A DNA stretch of 64,000 nucleotides, from positions 1 to 64,000 of the forward strand of contig CANTFL010000455.1 of NCBI GenBank assembly GCA_947650285.1, written 5' to 3'. Each line of letters begins with the position of its first letter. The stretch's first letter is position 1. The translations under genes were made by a program, and so were the position numbers. The notes beneath the pieces were generated by a model. It was not told the DNA's origin. It saw nothing but the letters and a program-made list of their open reading frames with translations, and searched no databases. Shown here piece after piece: positions 49,041-60,642 of the stretch. Source of the DNA: Hyaloperonospora brassicae (lineage: Eukaryota > Oomycota > Peronosporomycetes > Peronosporales > Peronosporaceae).

Positions 49041-50600
49041 CCGCATCAGCACGTATGCAAGTGATTGATTCACACCAGGTATTCTGTGCTCAGTATTCTC
49101 ATGAAAATACACGGCGGATGACTGATTGCACGCACGTACTGCAAACCATTTGCATATACGGCTCTTACTATACGCCCAGCACTCCCAGGCATAATTACGA
49201 TGATTGCAAACACCCTCGTAAAGGAAGAGACTTTAGATGAAGGACCTGCTGCTCCATAGCCTCATTATTTGAGCACCATGTAGCCTCTTGGCGGTCAGCG
49301 ACAGCCCCATGTAACAGCTTTGCGCTTATCACAGGTAGTAGCAGCTTGGCGAATACCAATGTAGCAAGTCGAGTTCCGAAAAGTAGTGAGAGGTGTTGTT
49401 TGTGCGGTAAAAACCAAAGAAGCTGATATTTGTCGCCCTGTACATGCAATTGACGTGCTTCTAGCACGAGGAGGAACGTTGTACACAAAATCAAATGTCC
49501 AACCGTCACGACTCCTGCTGACCTCATCAATAGGTCGCACAGTGGTTGAAGTCGCAGGTCATCATCTGCAGTGTATGTTTTTCAAGACCAGGCTGTTTAT
49601 GACGGTCGAGGAAACGTGAGCTTTTCGGTTCCCAGGCATTTCCAGAAATTTGATCATACCATATACGTTCTGTTCGTGCAACGTGCTTTACAGATTCCAT
49701 TTTGCTAGTAGTTGCGATACTGAAGAGCTTGTTCCAGCGGAACAGGTACTTCTATATCGCAATCACCGCAGATACTTCGTAGTTGTTGACACAGTCTGAC
49801 TTCAAAGTGTACGAATAAGGATCAGGCAGCGTTGTGACGCTACGACTCGATCCCGCTCAACAAACTGCGATGTTTCCATTCAGCTTCACGTTGTTAGCAG
49901 CAGCATCTGCAGATGAGGAGTATGACCACGATTTTGTGCCACCAATCAATTCGTATCCAGATTGTTGCATACCTGCTCAGGTTGAATATACCAGCAACTT
50001 TGGTGTCCGAACAGTGCGCTTGGACTCAACGCCATCGAAGCGAAACTAATCAAACGAGGCGCACGTAGTCGGTAAAACTGAACGCCGATACGTGTCTCTT
50101 CAAGCTATGGAGCAAGTCGTGATTCTGGATTCAGGGTCGTGGCACGTCCACGCTTGACAAGTCGGTTATTGCATCGGTAGACCATGCACGATATCGACCA
50201 CCACGTGAGCTTCAGTACCCTGTACTTCAGTAGATATTAGGTCTTCTTCTGATCGAAAAGCACGTCAACAGCATCGCGACGAGCTTGTTCACTCTTTCCC
50301 ATCAACAGCCGGTAGGACTTATCCAGCCTGCCACGCGTACAGGGTATCAGCGTGCACTGCAGTATCCAGGCATACTGCCCAGTTGAACAACATGTCGTCG
50401 ATCACATATGCTTCGCTAGTCCGTCAATCTGTGTCTTTTGTCGTCTTGCAATTTGCTTTGCACGACAAAATACCATAGCAAACCAAAAGCGACGGCTCAG
50501 CTTCAGAGCTCTAAAGCTGTAGCATCCCATACGTGACCACAGATTACTGAATTTCCCAACTTGTAATGTCCATTCGACGACTTGCTTGCTTGCTGTTTGT
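49041..50600. other. Intergenic stretch, no gene seen
   Basis: Only short scattered frames. The 71-codon frame at 49834-50049 (D-E-E-Y-D-H-D-F-V-P-P) has no recognisable relatives. Confidence 0.45.
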
Positions 50601-52614
50601 CTAAAACTCGAGCTCCTTCGAAAGGCTTCGAGATTTCGTGTAGTCCGAGCTCGCGGAGAAAAAGGATGCGTCCGATGCGCCAGTGTTCCGGTCGTCTTCG
50701 GATGTCAATCGCATTGTTGAGTTACCCCAGTCACTATATGCGTCCTCACTTCGAGCGTCATCGTCATCAGCTGCTTCAATGAGTGGAATCCGTGCTGTCA
50801 TATTTGGTGCTCCTTGGTAATAGCTCTCGTCACTCAGACCGGACATCCCCGACCACGCCATGGAGCTAACGTCACTGACAAGCGACCCACCGTAGTTGTT
50901 CGAAGCATCGAACTTGCCATTATACTCGCTTTCGTCGTAGCTGCTTTCATTGTATATACTTTCATTGTAGCTGCTCTCGTCACCGTACAGGGCATCATCG
51001 CGACGGTAATGTTGCGTAGGAGCTGCCGCATATTGCGGTCGTCGCCCCGGCTGAAGTGCAGTTGGTCGATTGCGGCCAGGAGCGGCTACCGTTGTAGCAC
51101 TCGATGCCACGGACGGTGCCAACGACCGCGCCGTCTTGGGGGACAGAATGTCATAGTCGGTCACCATCGGAGGCTCGTCGATGTAAAATGCTGGCGGAGA
51201 AGAAGACTCTGACTTCGCATTAGGTGCTGCGGTCCTAGCACGTTTTGGGACTGCTTTCGAGACCGGCACGGACTGAATCGGCTTCTGGGGCCTCGGAGCT
51301 GGAGGAGGTGGTGCTTCAAAGGCTGCGAGCTGCGCAAACTGAACAACTCGTTCGTATGTGTTCCGACCAGCAAGCACAGTACCTTCGGAAGGTGCCGCTT
51401 TGTTCGACGGTAGTCGGACTGGCTGTTTCGAAGAAGCGGTCTGCTGCTGCGCCTACATTAATTTCTTTATAGAATAGTGCTCCGTACATCTCAGCGTTCT
51501 CTCGCCTTCCGCGTCCAGACATCGGTCCATGCTGTTTGCTTTCTCTCGGTTCCCGATAGCCACGAGGGCCAGTAGGCGTATACTGCCGGTCGTGCTCCGG
51601 TGCTTTCCGTCCTCGCGTCAAACCTGGTTCTCGGCTCCCTGCCCGCGCAGGTTGTTGCTTCGGTACAAACGAGTCTTCCATGTCCAAGTACTGCAGCCCA
51701 CGGCCCGACTTTGGTTCCCGATTCCCCGGCCGCGCGCCATGCAGTCCAAAGTCCGAGTCGGGCGGTGGCCGCCCACGTCCCGACGTCGGGTCACGGCCGC
51801 GTCCACCATCGGCCGTTCGTGGGGACTGCACTGCCCGCGTCCGCTTGTCGAACGCCGGGAAAGACGGCGTGGCAGACGACGTCTGCGTCGCGTTCGTGGG
51901 CGACTTGGGCTCGAACGTTGTGCTGCGGGCGCTCCGGTTGCGGCGCGTGGCGAGTTTCCGCTCGGCGCTCGCGCGCCGCACGCAGTACGAGCGGATGATG
52001 TACGACACGAGGGCGACGAAGATCACGGCCACGGCAATGATCATGATGAGGACCGTCGAGTTGAGCGAGTCGGGGGACGACGGGGCGGCCGAGACGGCGT
52101 CCACAGCGCTAGAGCCGCTGCTGCTGCTGTTGCTGTTGCTGTTGCTGGCAATGGGTTCAGGCGGCAACACGGCGTCTCCGCCCTCTGACACCTCATCTGC
52201 CAACAGCACTGACGACGGCGTATTCTCACTCGGCGCCCCGTCCAGTGCTTCGTCGCCTGTTGCCGTATCCGTTGCAGTCGCCGACGCAATGGCCTCAACG
52301 GCGCACGTGACGTAGTCCTCTCCCCGCGTGGCGCACTCGGTCCCTTTCTGCAGCACAACGCACGCGCCAAAGTATTTGGTCACGCCCTGAACGGTCCCGT
52401 TCGACGCGCGGCGACAGGTGCAGCCGTTCTTCTTGCACGTGTTGCCCTTCGTGCCGCAGAGGCTGTAGCCCTTGGGCTCGAGCGTCGCGCCCGGGTCCTC
52501 GAGGTACAGCGCCTGCACTTTGAGGCTGCAGAGGTCGGACGGCATCAGCAGTGGCAGTGGCAGTGGCCTCAACTGGGGCGAAACGGCGAGCGACACGTGC
52601 GCGACCAGAGCCAA
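50601..52614 (-). pseudogene. Cys-rich type I membrane protein, related to 44910-47003, broken or misassembled
   Basis: Two consecutive minus-strand frames make one protein. The first (52614-51316) holds a hydrophobic leader, a Cys-rich segment (G-Y-S-L-C-G-T-K-G-N-T-C-K-K-N-G-C-T-C-R), a Ser/Asn stalk, a membrane helix (V-L-I-M-I-I-A-V-A-V-I-F-V-A-L-V) at about 52,055-51,985 and a basic, Pro/Arg/Gly-rich tail. The tail continues in the next frame (to 50601) with A-P-P-P-P-A-P, Tyr/Asn/Glu/Ser repeats (50,915-50,990) and an acidic end. The switch lies between about 51,480 and 51,400, near a CAG run. No phase-correct GT-AG intron fits, so an indel is likely. The first frame also has no ATG before an upstream TGA; an ATT stands where a start would suit the signal peptide, so a 5' exon or a lost start is possible. 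Confidence 0.65.
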
Positions 52615-53904
52615 AGGCGCAATGGCCCGCGGGCGATTCTGTTCACAGAGTCAGACGTGGCGGGTGGCCAGTGGTACGAACAGAGCCGGGCGCGCCATAG
52701 TGTACTCAAGAGAGGGGGCCCCCTGTGCGCGTTGTAAACTCGCGCGGACAGAGCCCGGGCGAGGGCTAATCTCGGAGATTCCCATCTGACTCTCGAGCTG
52801 CCGCCCGAGCTGAACGGACGACAAAGCGATTGACAGTGAACACAGTCGGCGCGCACAAGGGCAGTGGGTCTGACGGACGTAGCCATGTCGTTCGTTCCCA
52901 TTGTAGAAATAGGCGTCGAGACTTCTTCCGTCGCGGCGTTGTAGTGCCACTCAACGCGAGTTGACTGAAGCGAGACGAGATATGCGCCTCAACTGCTCGA
53001 AAGAGTGCGGCAACGTTTACCACACGATCGTGAGGACACGGCACACGAAGGCGTTCAGTGCTCTCGTTGGAGCGCCATTCGTTCGCCCTTGTTCCATGCC
53101 CGACTCGATCAACAGCAACTGGTGATAGACCACCACCACCACAACTGTCAGCTGTCAGCTGTATGGCTTATCGATCGCCTTTCAACTGCTGGCCACGCGC
53201 GAGGTTCGGTCTGAAACAAACCGATGCCACGACACCTTCAGTTGGGTTGCGGCTGGGGGGGGGGTCAAGGACTTTACAGCGTGAGACCAACCCGTTCCTC
53301 TCCCGTCGATGCGGCAGCGACAACCCCACGTCTTCTCGCCGCATGACATGCGTCCAGCTCTCACCTGGAAAACGCCATCGAGTTGAGTTACGTCCCCGTG
53401 ACATGGCGTGGGGTGGCTGCAGTTTACAACCTGTCGACACTTTTTGTCTCGCGACTGTCAAAGGACCGCACGCGTCTTTGGTCGGTACGGTCCATTTGCA
53501 CGCATGCAAAGTATATCGGCCATTTGTGCGCGGCGCGTTTTTCGCATGGAAATAAATGTACCACTTGACGCTCCTCCCGCGAGTCTGTCGACACAGTCGG
53601 AGTGCCCTCATTGACGGGTTCACTTAATTGAAGAGAGCTCAACAGGCAATTAATGGCTCGCAACGATGAACTCGATGGCGGATCTGTCGCATAGAGGAGT
53701 TCCGCTTCGGCTACTGCTTCGACGGTCCAAATGCAACAAAAACGAGCCAAGCAGCTCACGTCGCGTGGTGTCTTCTTTTATTCCGTCTTTCACGGTACTC
53801 GCTGCTCTGCCCGTTCCGCACGGTACTCTCTTGCTGTCCACCCACGAGCGCCAACACAAGGCCAAAGACCGAGAAAGAAGTGCTTTTTAGCCGCTCTTGT
53901 TCCC
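52615..53904. other. Divergent intergenic region, no gene seen
   Basis: It separates the minus-strand membrane-protein gene from the plus-strand Nab2-like gene. The open frames here are short and mutually overlapping. A run of ten G lies at about 53,255. Confidence 0.5.
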
Positions 53905-55974
53905 ATGGCGTCGTCGTATCACAAGAAGTATGTGTTCCCGCTGCCACTAACGGACGCATGGAAGGAGGAGATCACGCTCAAGACCCGGGAGAAGCTCACG
54001 GACATGCTCGGCGTCGAGGTGGACAACGTCATGGCGGTACGTCGCGTGTATACGGCAGAGCAGAGAGATTGAAACACCACAGAATGGTGGCGTTCCCTAT
54101 TTGGTTGTACTCTTGTTATACCAAAAAGAGGCGAAAGACTGTCACAAGACAAGGGAAATGGGACGGGGAGGGAAAGAGGAACCGTAGATGCGGATGGCGT
54201 GAGGCGTTCGAAACACGGTCAAGCGGGTTACGGAAGAGAGCGAGCGAGCGCGCCTTGATCGCGTCGGTTGTACTTGATGTTTGTATGGACACGAAAAAAA
54301 CGAAGCACACGTGTCGAAAAAGAGGGCGAAAAAAGCGATTTCTTGCCCCCAAGTAGGAGACCAAACGAGAGGGGGACGCCTCCGTTCCTTATTAGAGGGA
54401 CGCCATCATGCATGTGGTGTATACATCTATCGCTGTCTATGTATACATATGTGCGTATAGAGATCGATCTTTGTGGCAGCGTATCTGATACTTGCTCTCC
54501 ACACGAACTCCACGACGGGGAGGGGCATCTACTACAGGAATACGTGATCGTGATGGTGGGCAACAAGAAGAATCTCGAACAGATTGCTCATGACCTCGTG
54601 GATTTCATTGGCGACGAGTCGGCCGAGCAATTTGTGACGTGGCTTGGGGAGCTCTTGCCCCTGTTTGAAGTACAAGCTCCTGCTGCTCGTGGGGCGCAAG
54701 TGTCAGCTGGATCCGACAGTCAAGCAGACGATGGGATGCAGCCTCAAGCAGCAGAAACACCGATGCAGGTGCTAAGAGAAGCGAAGAAGAAGGAGGAGAA
54801 GAACGCCCCGCCGAAGCGCGTCATCAGCTTGAAGGGGCTCTCGAAGCCATCGTCGGAGCCAGTAGTGCAGACCAAAAGCAGTGCCGGCAGCAGCTATCGA
54901 GGCACGATCAGGTCATTGAACCCGTCAAAGTCTGACCTGGACGATGTCATTGCCCGACGGGCTCAGCGTTTTGGCGCCGTGGAGAAACCAGCGACGAAGA
55001 AAGCCTCGTCATTGACGTCAGGAAGGGACGCCTCTTCTCGTAAGCGGGAGGAAACGAGGACGACGGGCGAAAAGCGGCGGGAAATGGAGCGCGATGGCAA
55101 CAACCGGGTGTCAACACGACTGGGCCCTCCCGTCAATGTTGACCAAGCTGAGCTAGACGCCCGTGACACGCTGGGCTCACACAAGAAGCGACGTGGAGAT
55201 CGCGAGCGCAACGACGAGCACGAGCACAGAGGTGCGCGTAGCAATCGGAGAAAAGATCCCGATCGGGACCACGACATGGAAGACGCGGGACGCAGTGACA
55301 AGCGGAGAAATAACCGATCTCGGGATGTTGCTCCGCCTTTGCCCCCGTCGGACGGGAAAGAGGACCACAAAGCTCCGCAGGGATACGGACAAGGAATGGG
55401 GCCGCCCGCGGGCTTCCAGGGCGGTCCGATGGGATACGGCGGCTACCCACCGGTATGTTGTGTTCATGTACGGTGTTGTACGTGCTCCTGTTCTAACTAT
55501 GGATGTGTGGCACCTGCTCAATGAAATATGCAGCCGTTTGGGGGTCCGATGTTCTACCCTCCGCCGGGCTACGGACCCATGAACCCGTACGCGATGGGCT
55601 ATCCACCTCAAGGCATGCCACCGTTCGGTGGCGCGGGCTATCCTCGACCACTCGCCCCTGATATGCAGAATGGCGGACGAGGGCCGCGGCCGTTCCAGAA
55701 CCGCAAATGGGTCAACCCGAATGTGGCCAAGCCTGAGGAAGCAAAAGCGGAGGAAGGCAAGTCAGAAGCGGATGCAGGCAGAGGCGAAGCAAGTGGTGTG
55801 CCTCAGAACACTGGTGCGCCGGCTTTTGCGCCGCGCAATCCGTACTTCTCCTCGCAGATGCGTCCGCGCTTCCAGAACAAGACGTGGGTGCGACAGGACC
55901 CTGCTAAGGACGGGGAGCTGGACTCGAGTCTGCCGAAGACTCCGCCAAAAGAGCTGCTCGAGAGCACTGAGTGA
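53905..55974 (+). CDS. Nab2/ZC3H14 N-domain-like RNA-binding protein, three exons
   Basis: Exons 53905-54036, 54538-55452 and 55534-55974 give 495 residues; introns are 501 bp (GTACGT...CTACAG) and 81 bp (GTATGT...ATGCAG), both phase 0. Splicing joins V-D-N-V-M-A to E-Y-V-I-V-M-V-G-N-K-K, giving the PWI-like helical domain of Nab2/ZC3H14 (Y-I/V-M-V-M-x-x-N-K-K-x-x-x-Q/E-I...D-L...F-I/L-G...F-V-x-W-L). Then come a Lys/Glu segment, an Arg/Asp/Glu-rich tract (about 55,020-55,320), a Gly/Pro/Met/Tyr-rich stretch and two short F-Q-N-R/K-x-W-V motifs (55,693 and 55,873). No CCCH zinc fingers are present, unlike Nab2 and ZC3H14. A role in nuclear mRNA handling is inferred from the domain. The 5' intron also lies in an open frame, which could mislead gene callers. 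Confidence 0.78.
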
Positions 55975-56145
55975 CTTTTGGCTAGAGCGATCAGGGTGAG
56001 GGAGAATCCGGCGAGGACGACAGCACTCGACAAGCAACCAAAGTGTGTTTGTAGCTGCTAGCGGAGTTGTGGTAGCCACAGCGAGACAAGTGACTGGTAA
56101 AAGCTTTTGTCAGTGCTTTGTTCGTACACACCTCCTAGCTTCCAT

Positions 56146-58782
56146 TCACCGACGAGATCGACCCCAACCTTTGCGAGCAGCTGGGGCTGCAGTCTTCGCA
56201 CGCGTCGGTTCTTGAGACTGGGATTGTGACGCTGTGGTCATCGACAGCGGCAGCTTGCGTCGTGCGAAGGCTCCCCCACGAGCTTCAGATACCTGCGACT
56301 CGGATTGCGACTGCGACGGGCCAACGATCGTTTGGTTCCAAGCGTCTGGCTTCCGGGCAAGCTGCGTAAACTCGTGATCGCTTTCAACGTCGTCGTCCTC
56401 ATGTTTCTTCGACTCTTGTTTCTCGAGAAAGTGATCAATCTTGGGCTGTTGAGGTGTCTTCGTATTTGTCTGACGAACTCGCTTGCGTGGCGCTGTTCTT
56501 TCCGACTCCGGGTCTGAGCACAGGTTCATTGCCTGACTTGCTTCCGATCCGTGTCTTGGTGGCGCAGCTTTATCACGTCTCTGTGAATAGGGCTTGAAGT
56601 CGTCATCTTCGTCCCCATCAAAGTCGGTAGTTTTGCGAAGACGCTTGCGAGGCGCTTGTGGTTTCTTAGTTACTGTCGATCGAGTTGGAGCTCGTCCACG
56701 AGGTTTTACTGGCGACGGCATCGTATACTCCTCTTCATCGCCATCGTCTTCCGCTTTGTAGCTCTCATCTCCGTCATCTTCAGCAGTGTCAGATATACCT
56801 TCGTCATCGTCATCGGAAAGCAACGAGTCACGTGCCCGCTTTTTGTCTCTTGTGACGCGAGCTGGAACTTGTCGAGGCGTCGGCCTCGTCGTCTTACGTG
56901 GACTGTCATCGCTGTCATCCTCAAGATCGGACAGCATCGATGCTTTCTGCATGCTCCCTCCCCTCACTGCTTTCTGTGCAGTCGGCGTGCTAGATTGCTC
57001 AACTTGCGATCCCACCAGGCGGCTGTTGCCCTGCGCTGCCCACTTTGACTGAAATCCGTGCACCGACAAACTGCTTCCTGACGCTTCGGCCGTGCCGGTA
57101 CTTGCCTCGGCTTCTTCTTCGGCTTCTTCTTTCTGCAACGCATGCAAGGCATCATTGTAGTCCTTCTTCTTTCCAACGGCACTAATTATATCTTGCGCGG
57201 ACTTGGCCTCACACTTCGCGCTCAATTCACGCTGTGTCTCGTCCAACACGCTATCTACAAACTCTTGTATCGCCGACGCGTTGTTCTTGAGTGTGAACTT
57301 TTCCAAAGCGATTCCAAGTTGCGCCTCTGGCAAGAGGACGAGTTTCCGTTCCGGAATACACAACTGCTTGCTCAAGATATCCTCGATGGTCACTGCGGCG
57401 AGCGGGGCGGGTCGCACTGGACGACCCAGCAGGGACTTCTCTAGCTCCATACTTGACTTAGTTCCGGAAGCATAGACTCGATCTTTCTTCCGTCGGTAGA
57501 ACAGCAAAATGTCGTTCGGGTTGGCCACCTTGCCAACAAACCTTGCGCCGAAACGCTGGTTCACCAGCAGTGGAAAGCCAGTGTGTTCCACGCGTAAACG
57601 GATCAGCACTAGCTCTTTCTCTTCATCCTTTTTTGCAGCGTCTGGCAGTGGGAATGGACTCTGCTGTTGCCTGCGCTCGCGTTCTTTTGCACGCTCTCGT
57701 AGCCTCGCTTGCTGTTCCAGCTCGGCTTCGTGCAGCAGTTCAATCACCCTGCCTTCCAGGTACTCGTTGATCTGCTCGGCTACATCCGGGTCACTCGGTT
57801 CTAGTTCTTCAACTTCGCTCAGAATCACTTCGCCCATCTTGAAAAGCCGCACCGTGTGCAATTCGCGATTTGACATGCGAAAGCTCTGCCCATTGATCTC
57901 CAGCACTGCCACATGTTTCGGCTTTGCTTCTCCTTCCACCAGCGACGTTGCGACCGACGACCCTGGCTGCGTCACAAAAAAGTCGCCTTTGACACTCTCT
58001 TGCACCTCGATCTGGCACTCGTGTTCATGTCCCCACATGACAAAATCAATAAAGTCTGGAATCACGCTTTCCGGGACGCAGTTTTTACTCCCACGGCCTC
58101 GATCGTCTCGATTCTGGTGCACCACAAAGATACTAAACCACTCGTCCGGGTGCTCCACAGGTCTTCGAAACACCACATGTCCCTGTGCAAACATCCGATT
58201 CAGTCGTTCGTCCCTCATGTTCCCGAGTCCGTAGATCGCCACGCGCGTCTTTCCCTTCGTCAACAGCACTGGAAACACTTCCACAGCGTCCACTTTCTCG
58301 CTCTTGCCGAAGTAGTTTACCAAATTGGCCGCACTTAAGAGATCCAGAGCTGCCAGCGACTGCGTCACGTCTCCACCGCCTTCTCTCGCCGGGTCGTCGT
58401 GGTTCCCATGGATGCTAAATACCGGTAACTCGACGTTGTAATTCGGATCTTCGAAATTCACGACTCCAAAATTCGGAAAATTGACGCTCTGGTCGCTCAC
58501 TACCGTGAAATTCACCGCGTTGTCGCCCATGCAGTAAGTACGCAGGAGACGCATCGCTTCGTACAGCGTGTGGCGACTGGGTTTGTTCTCGTGGAAGAGA
58601 TCGCCGCCGAGCAGCAAGAGGTCAACGCGCTCGCGCTGCGCTAGCTGCAGGATCTCGCGGAACGTCCGGAACGAGTCATTGCCGCGCACGGGGTCCTTCT
58701 CGGCGTAGCCCAAGTGGTTGTCCGTGGACAAGAGCACGCGCAGTGTGTCGCTCTCGTGGGGTCCATCAGCGGCTGGTGCCAT
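56146..58782 (-). CDS. MRE11: MRE11 double-strand-break repair nuclease
   Basis: The protein is 878 residues from ATG 58782 (M-A-P-A-A-D-G); an upstream in-frame ATG at 58827 adds 15 residues. The phosphoesterase motifs appear in order: S-T-D-N-H-L-G, G-G-D-L-F-H-E-N-K-P-S, G-N-H-D-D-P, V-V-H-Q-N-R, and W-G-H-E-H-E-C. Then come the Q-P-G-S-S-V-A-T-S-L capping block and the MRE11 DNA-binding domain. MRE11 acts with RAD50 and NBS1 in end resection. The C-terminal about 330 residues are acidic, Ser-rich and basic by turns, longer than in animal MRE11 (about 700 residues), and end in G-R-S-R-R. All metal-binding residues are present. No intron is seen. The stop lies 171 bp from the stop of the converging Nab2-like gene. 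Confidence 0.95.
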   Translation of the reverse strand: MAPAADGPHESDTLRVLLSTDNHLGYAEKDPVRGNDSFRTFREILQLAQRERVDLLLLGGDLFHENKPSRHTLYEAMRLLRTYCMGDNAVNFTVVSDQSVNFPNFGVVNFEDPNYNVELPVFSIHGNHDDPAREGGGDVTQSLAALDLLSAANLVNYFGKSEKVDAVEVFPVLLTKGKTRVAIYGLGNMRDERLNRMFAQGHVVFRRPVEHPDEWFSIFVVHQNRDDRGRGSKNCVPESVIPDFIDFVMWGHEHECQIEVQESVKGDFFVTQPGSSVATSLVEGEAKPKHVAVLEINGQSFRMSNRELHTVRLFKMGEVILSEVEELEPSDPDVAEQINEYLEGRVIELLHEAELEQQARLRERAKERERRQQQSPFPLPDAAKKDEEKELVLIRLRVEHTGFPLLVNQRFGARFVGKVANPNDILLFYRRKKDRVYASGTKSSMELEKSLLGRPVRPAPLAAVTIEDILSKQLCIPERKLVLLPEAQLGIALEKFTLKNNASAIQEFVDSVLDETQRELSAKCEAKSAQDIISAVGKKKDYNDALHALQKEEAEEEAEASTGTAEASGSSLSVHGFQSKWAAQGNSRLVGSQVEQSSTPTAQKAVRGGSMQKASMLSDLEDDSDDSPRKTTRPTPRQVPARVTRDKKRARDSLLSDDDDEGISDTAEDDGDESYKAEDDGDEEEYTMPSPVKPRGRAPTRSTVTKKPQAPRKRLRKTTDFDGDEDDDFKPYSQRRDKAAPPRHGSEASQAMNLCSDPESERTAPRKRVRQTNTKTPQQPKIDHFLEKQESKKHEDDDVESDHEFTQLARKPDAWNQTIVGPSQSQSESQVSEARGGAFARRKLPLSMTTASQSQSQEPTRAKTAAPAARKGWGRSRR

Positions 58783-60642
58783 CGTGAAAGACGTGCTGCT
58801 AAGTACGCAGGTCAAACGGCGGTACAAAACCGGTAATTCTCGCTCTTGCTGTGTCGACGAGAGTAGGATTCCGACTTGAGGTTGTTTGCATAAGCATGCG
58901 CTACGAGCGGTTGTTTATTTTTCGACGCACCCAACGCTTTTATCTTACGCAACTTTAGATAAACTCGCGTCAGAAACCTCACCAAACATAACGCCAATCC
59001 AATGGACGACTTCAGATCGTCTGCTGCCATTGTGCTAGCCATATGGCTCTCTCGACGAAAGCGTGTCATCTATGCGACTGGCCACCAGCTCTGCTCGAAA
59101 TCAGTCTGACACTTCCCGGAGCTCACATCAGCAGATCAGTTTGAACACAACGACTCCGATTGACGTTGCGGTCGAGCTCGCCCCAGGCCACTCATCGAAG
59201 TAACTGTGCAAGCAATCGCTACAGCGTCTGCTACGTCGTGCAAATATGCCTCATCTTTATCAATTGTTACGTCAGGTTCTCAGTTGCACGATGCAAACAC
59301 GAAGGATAGATGCGATCATGTACTCGAACGTTATGGTAATTTCTGACGGCTTGATACGATCACGTTGACAGACAGCTCAAGAAGAACGTACTGAGTGACA
59401 CACCATCAAGACTTTCGAACGACGCATCAAGCTGGTCAGCTTTAGTCAGCCCCCTCTTAACATGTATTCCTCTTTCGTTTCCAATACTATCGACAGCGTT
59501 CCAAGCGCTGCTCAAAATGCTTGTCGGTCGAGACTGAACAACTGACCCTCGTGCTCTCACGCTGTTTATAACTTCTTTCCGCTGCTAGATTGCTTCTGCA
59601 TCGTGCGTGACTTGATTTGTCTGCAACATGTTGTGTATCTCTGTTGGTACCTCTTGACGGTCGCTGGCCCCGTGCAGATCGAAAAGCGAGAGGTCGTCGT
59701 TCTACACCTCCTTCGATACAGACCGGAAGTCTTCCATTTGGAAACACATCGAGCACGCGCTTTCCTTTCCGACTTCTGGCGTCCACGACGTAATGACGCA
59801 TGGTCCATGTCAATAGCCTTGTGAGCTCGTTACGGACAAGCGTCGGGCACATATTCGTCTTAACCTGTAACGCCATCAAAACGCAAGTCATGAGCGTTTC
59901 CGGCTCTTCTCTTCCATTGTCATTATGCCGAAGAAAATGCACTCAAAAAAGAGGTCATGTGCTGCCACATTCCATGAAGGGGCGTCATTGTCATCACCTT
60001 AGCACAGAGAAACTGTGTGCGCTTTAGGCAGTAGTACCCCGCGCACGCTATGGCTTTACATCTGCTCGAAACAAATCATGCGTATCGGATCTGGAGGTCG
60101 CAGGTGGCGATTGAAGCTCAGTTGACATTTAAACGGCGACACGCAGCTGAGTCCGTCCACAAGTAGCCCTATGACAAATAGCAGCTTTTCTGCAACCGTA
60201 ATAGGGTTGAGGACGACGTACAGTACACGTTCACATTGTACCACAGGCGTCACGAAGATGACTCACAGAGTCAGCGTCGAGCACACCGGTAGACCGACAG
60301 ACAAAACGACATTAAGACAGACTGTACACTGCATCGGAGCACCCGTTGCGACTGTCCCATGTATTCGGACATGTGCTCTATTCGTCTCCCGTATGTATAC
60401 TCGCCACGACTCGCGTGCGCTATTTGCACGCGCGCGCAATCAGTCAATCAATCACACGCGGCCGTGCCGTGCCACATGTCGCACGGTCTCGCTCTCGCCC
60501 GTCATTGGTGGACCGACCCGCGACTGCGATTGGTCCATCCCACAGCGCGTCATCGCTGCGATCCAAACAGTTGTCGTCAGCCGACGTCCGCGCCGGTCGT
60601 TTTGCAGTGGACAATCGATCAGAAGCTCCGCACGCGACTGAG
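58783..60642. other. Divergent intergenic region with CCAAT boxes
   Basis: No supported gene. Two adjacent CCAAT boxes (58994-58998 and 58999-59003 as read on plus) lie about 215 bp before the MRE11 start, and two inverted ones lie before the acyltransferase. A small minus-strand frame at 58812-59069 has no recognisable features. Confidence 0.45.
60504..60533 (-). promoter_or_regulatory. Paired inverted CCAAT boxes
   Basis: ATTGG at 60504-60508 and 60529-60533, 110-140 bp before the acyltransferase ATG. Confidence 0.4.

Noticed and set aside
51440..51480. Intron joining the two frames of the minus-strand membrane protein
   Set aside because: The only donor-acceptor pair near the switch gives about 36 bp and the wrong phase.
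54268..54537. Open frame before exon 2 of the Nab2-like gene
   Set aside because: Lies within the 501-bp intron; the upstream exon supplies the missing start of the N-domain in phase.
58812..59069. 85-codon minus-strand frame upstream of MRE11
   Set aside because: Short, no recognisable features, sits in the probable promoter.
60346..60642. Longer N-terminus for the acyltransferase
   Set aside because: Low-complexity Arg/Ser text over a region with CCAAT boxes; the membrane anchor follows the ATG at 60643.
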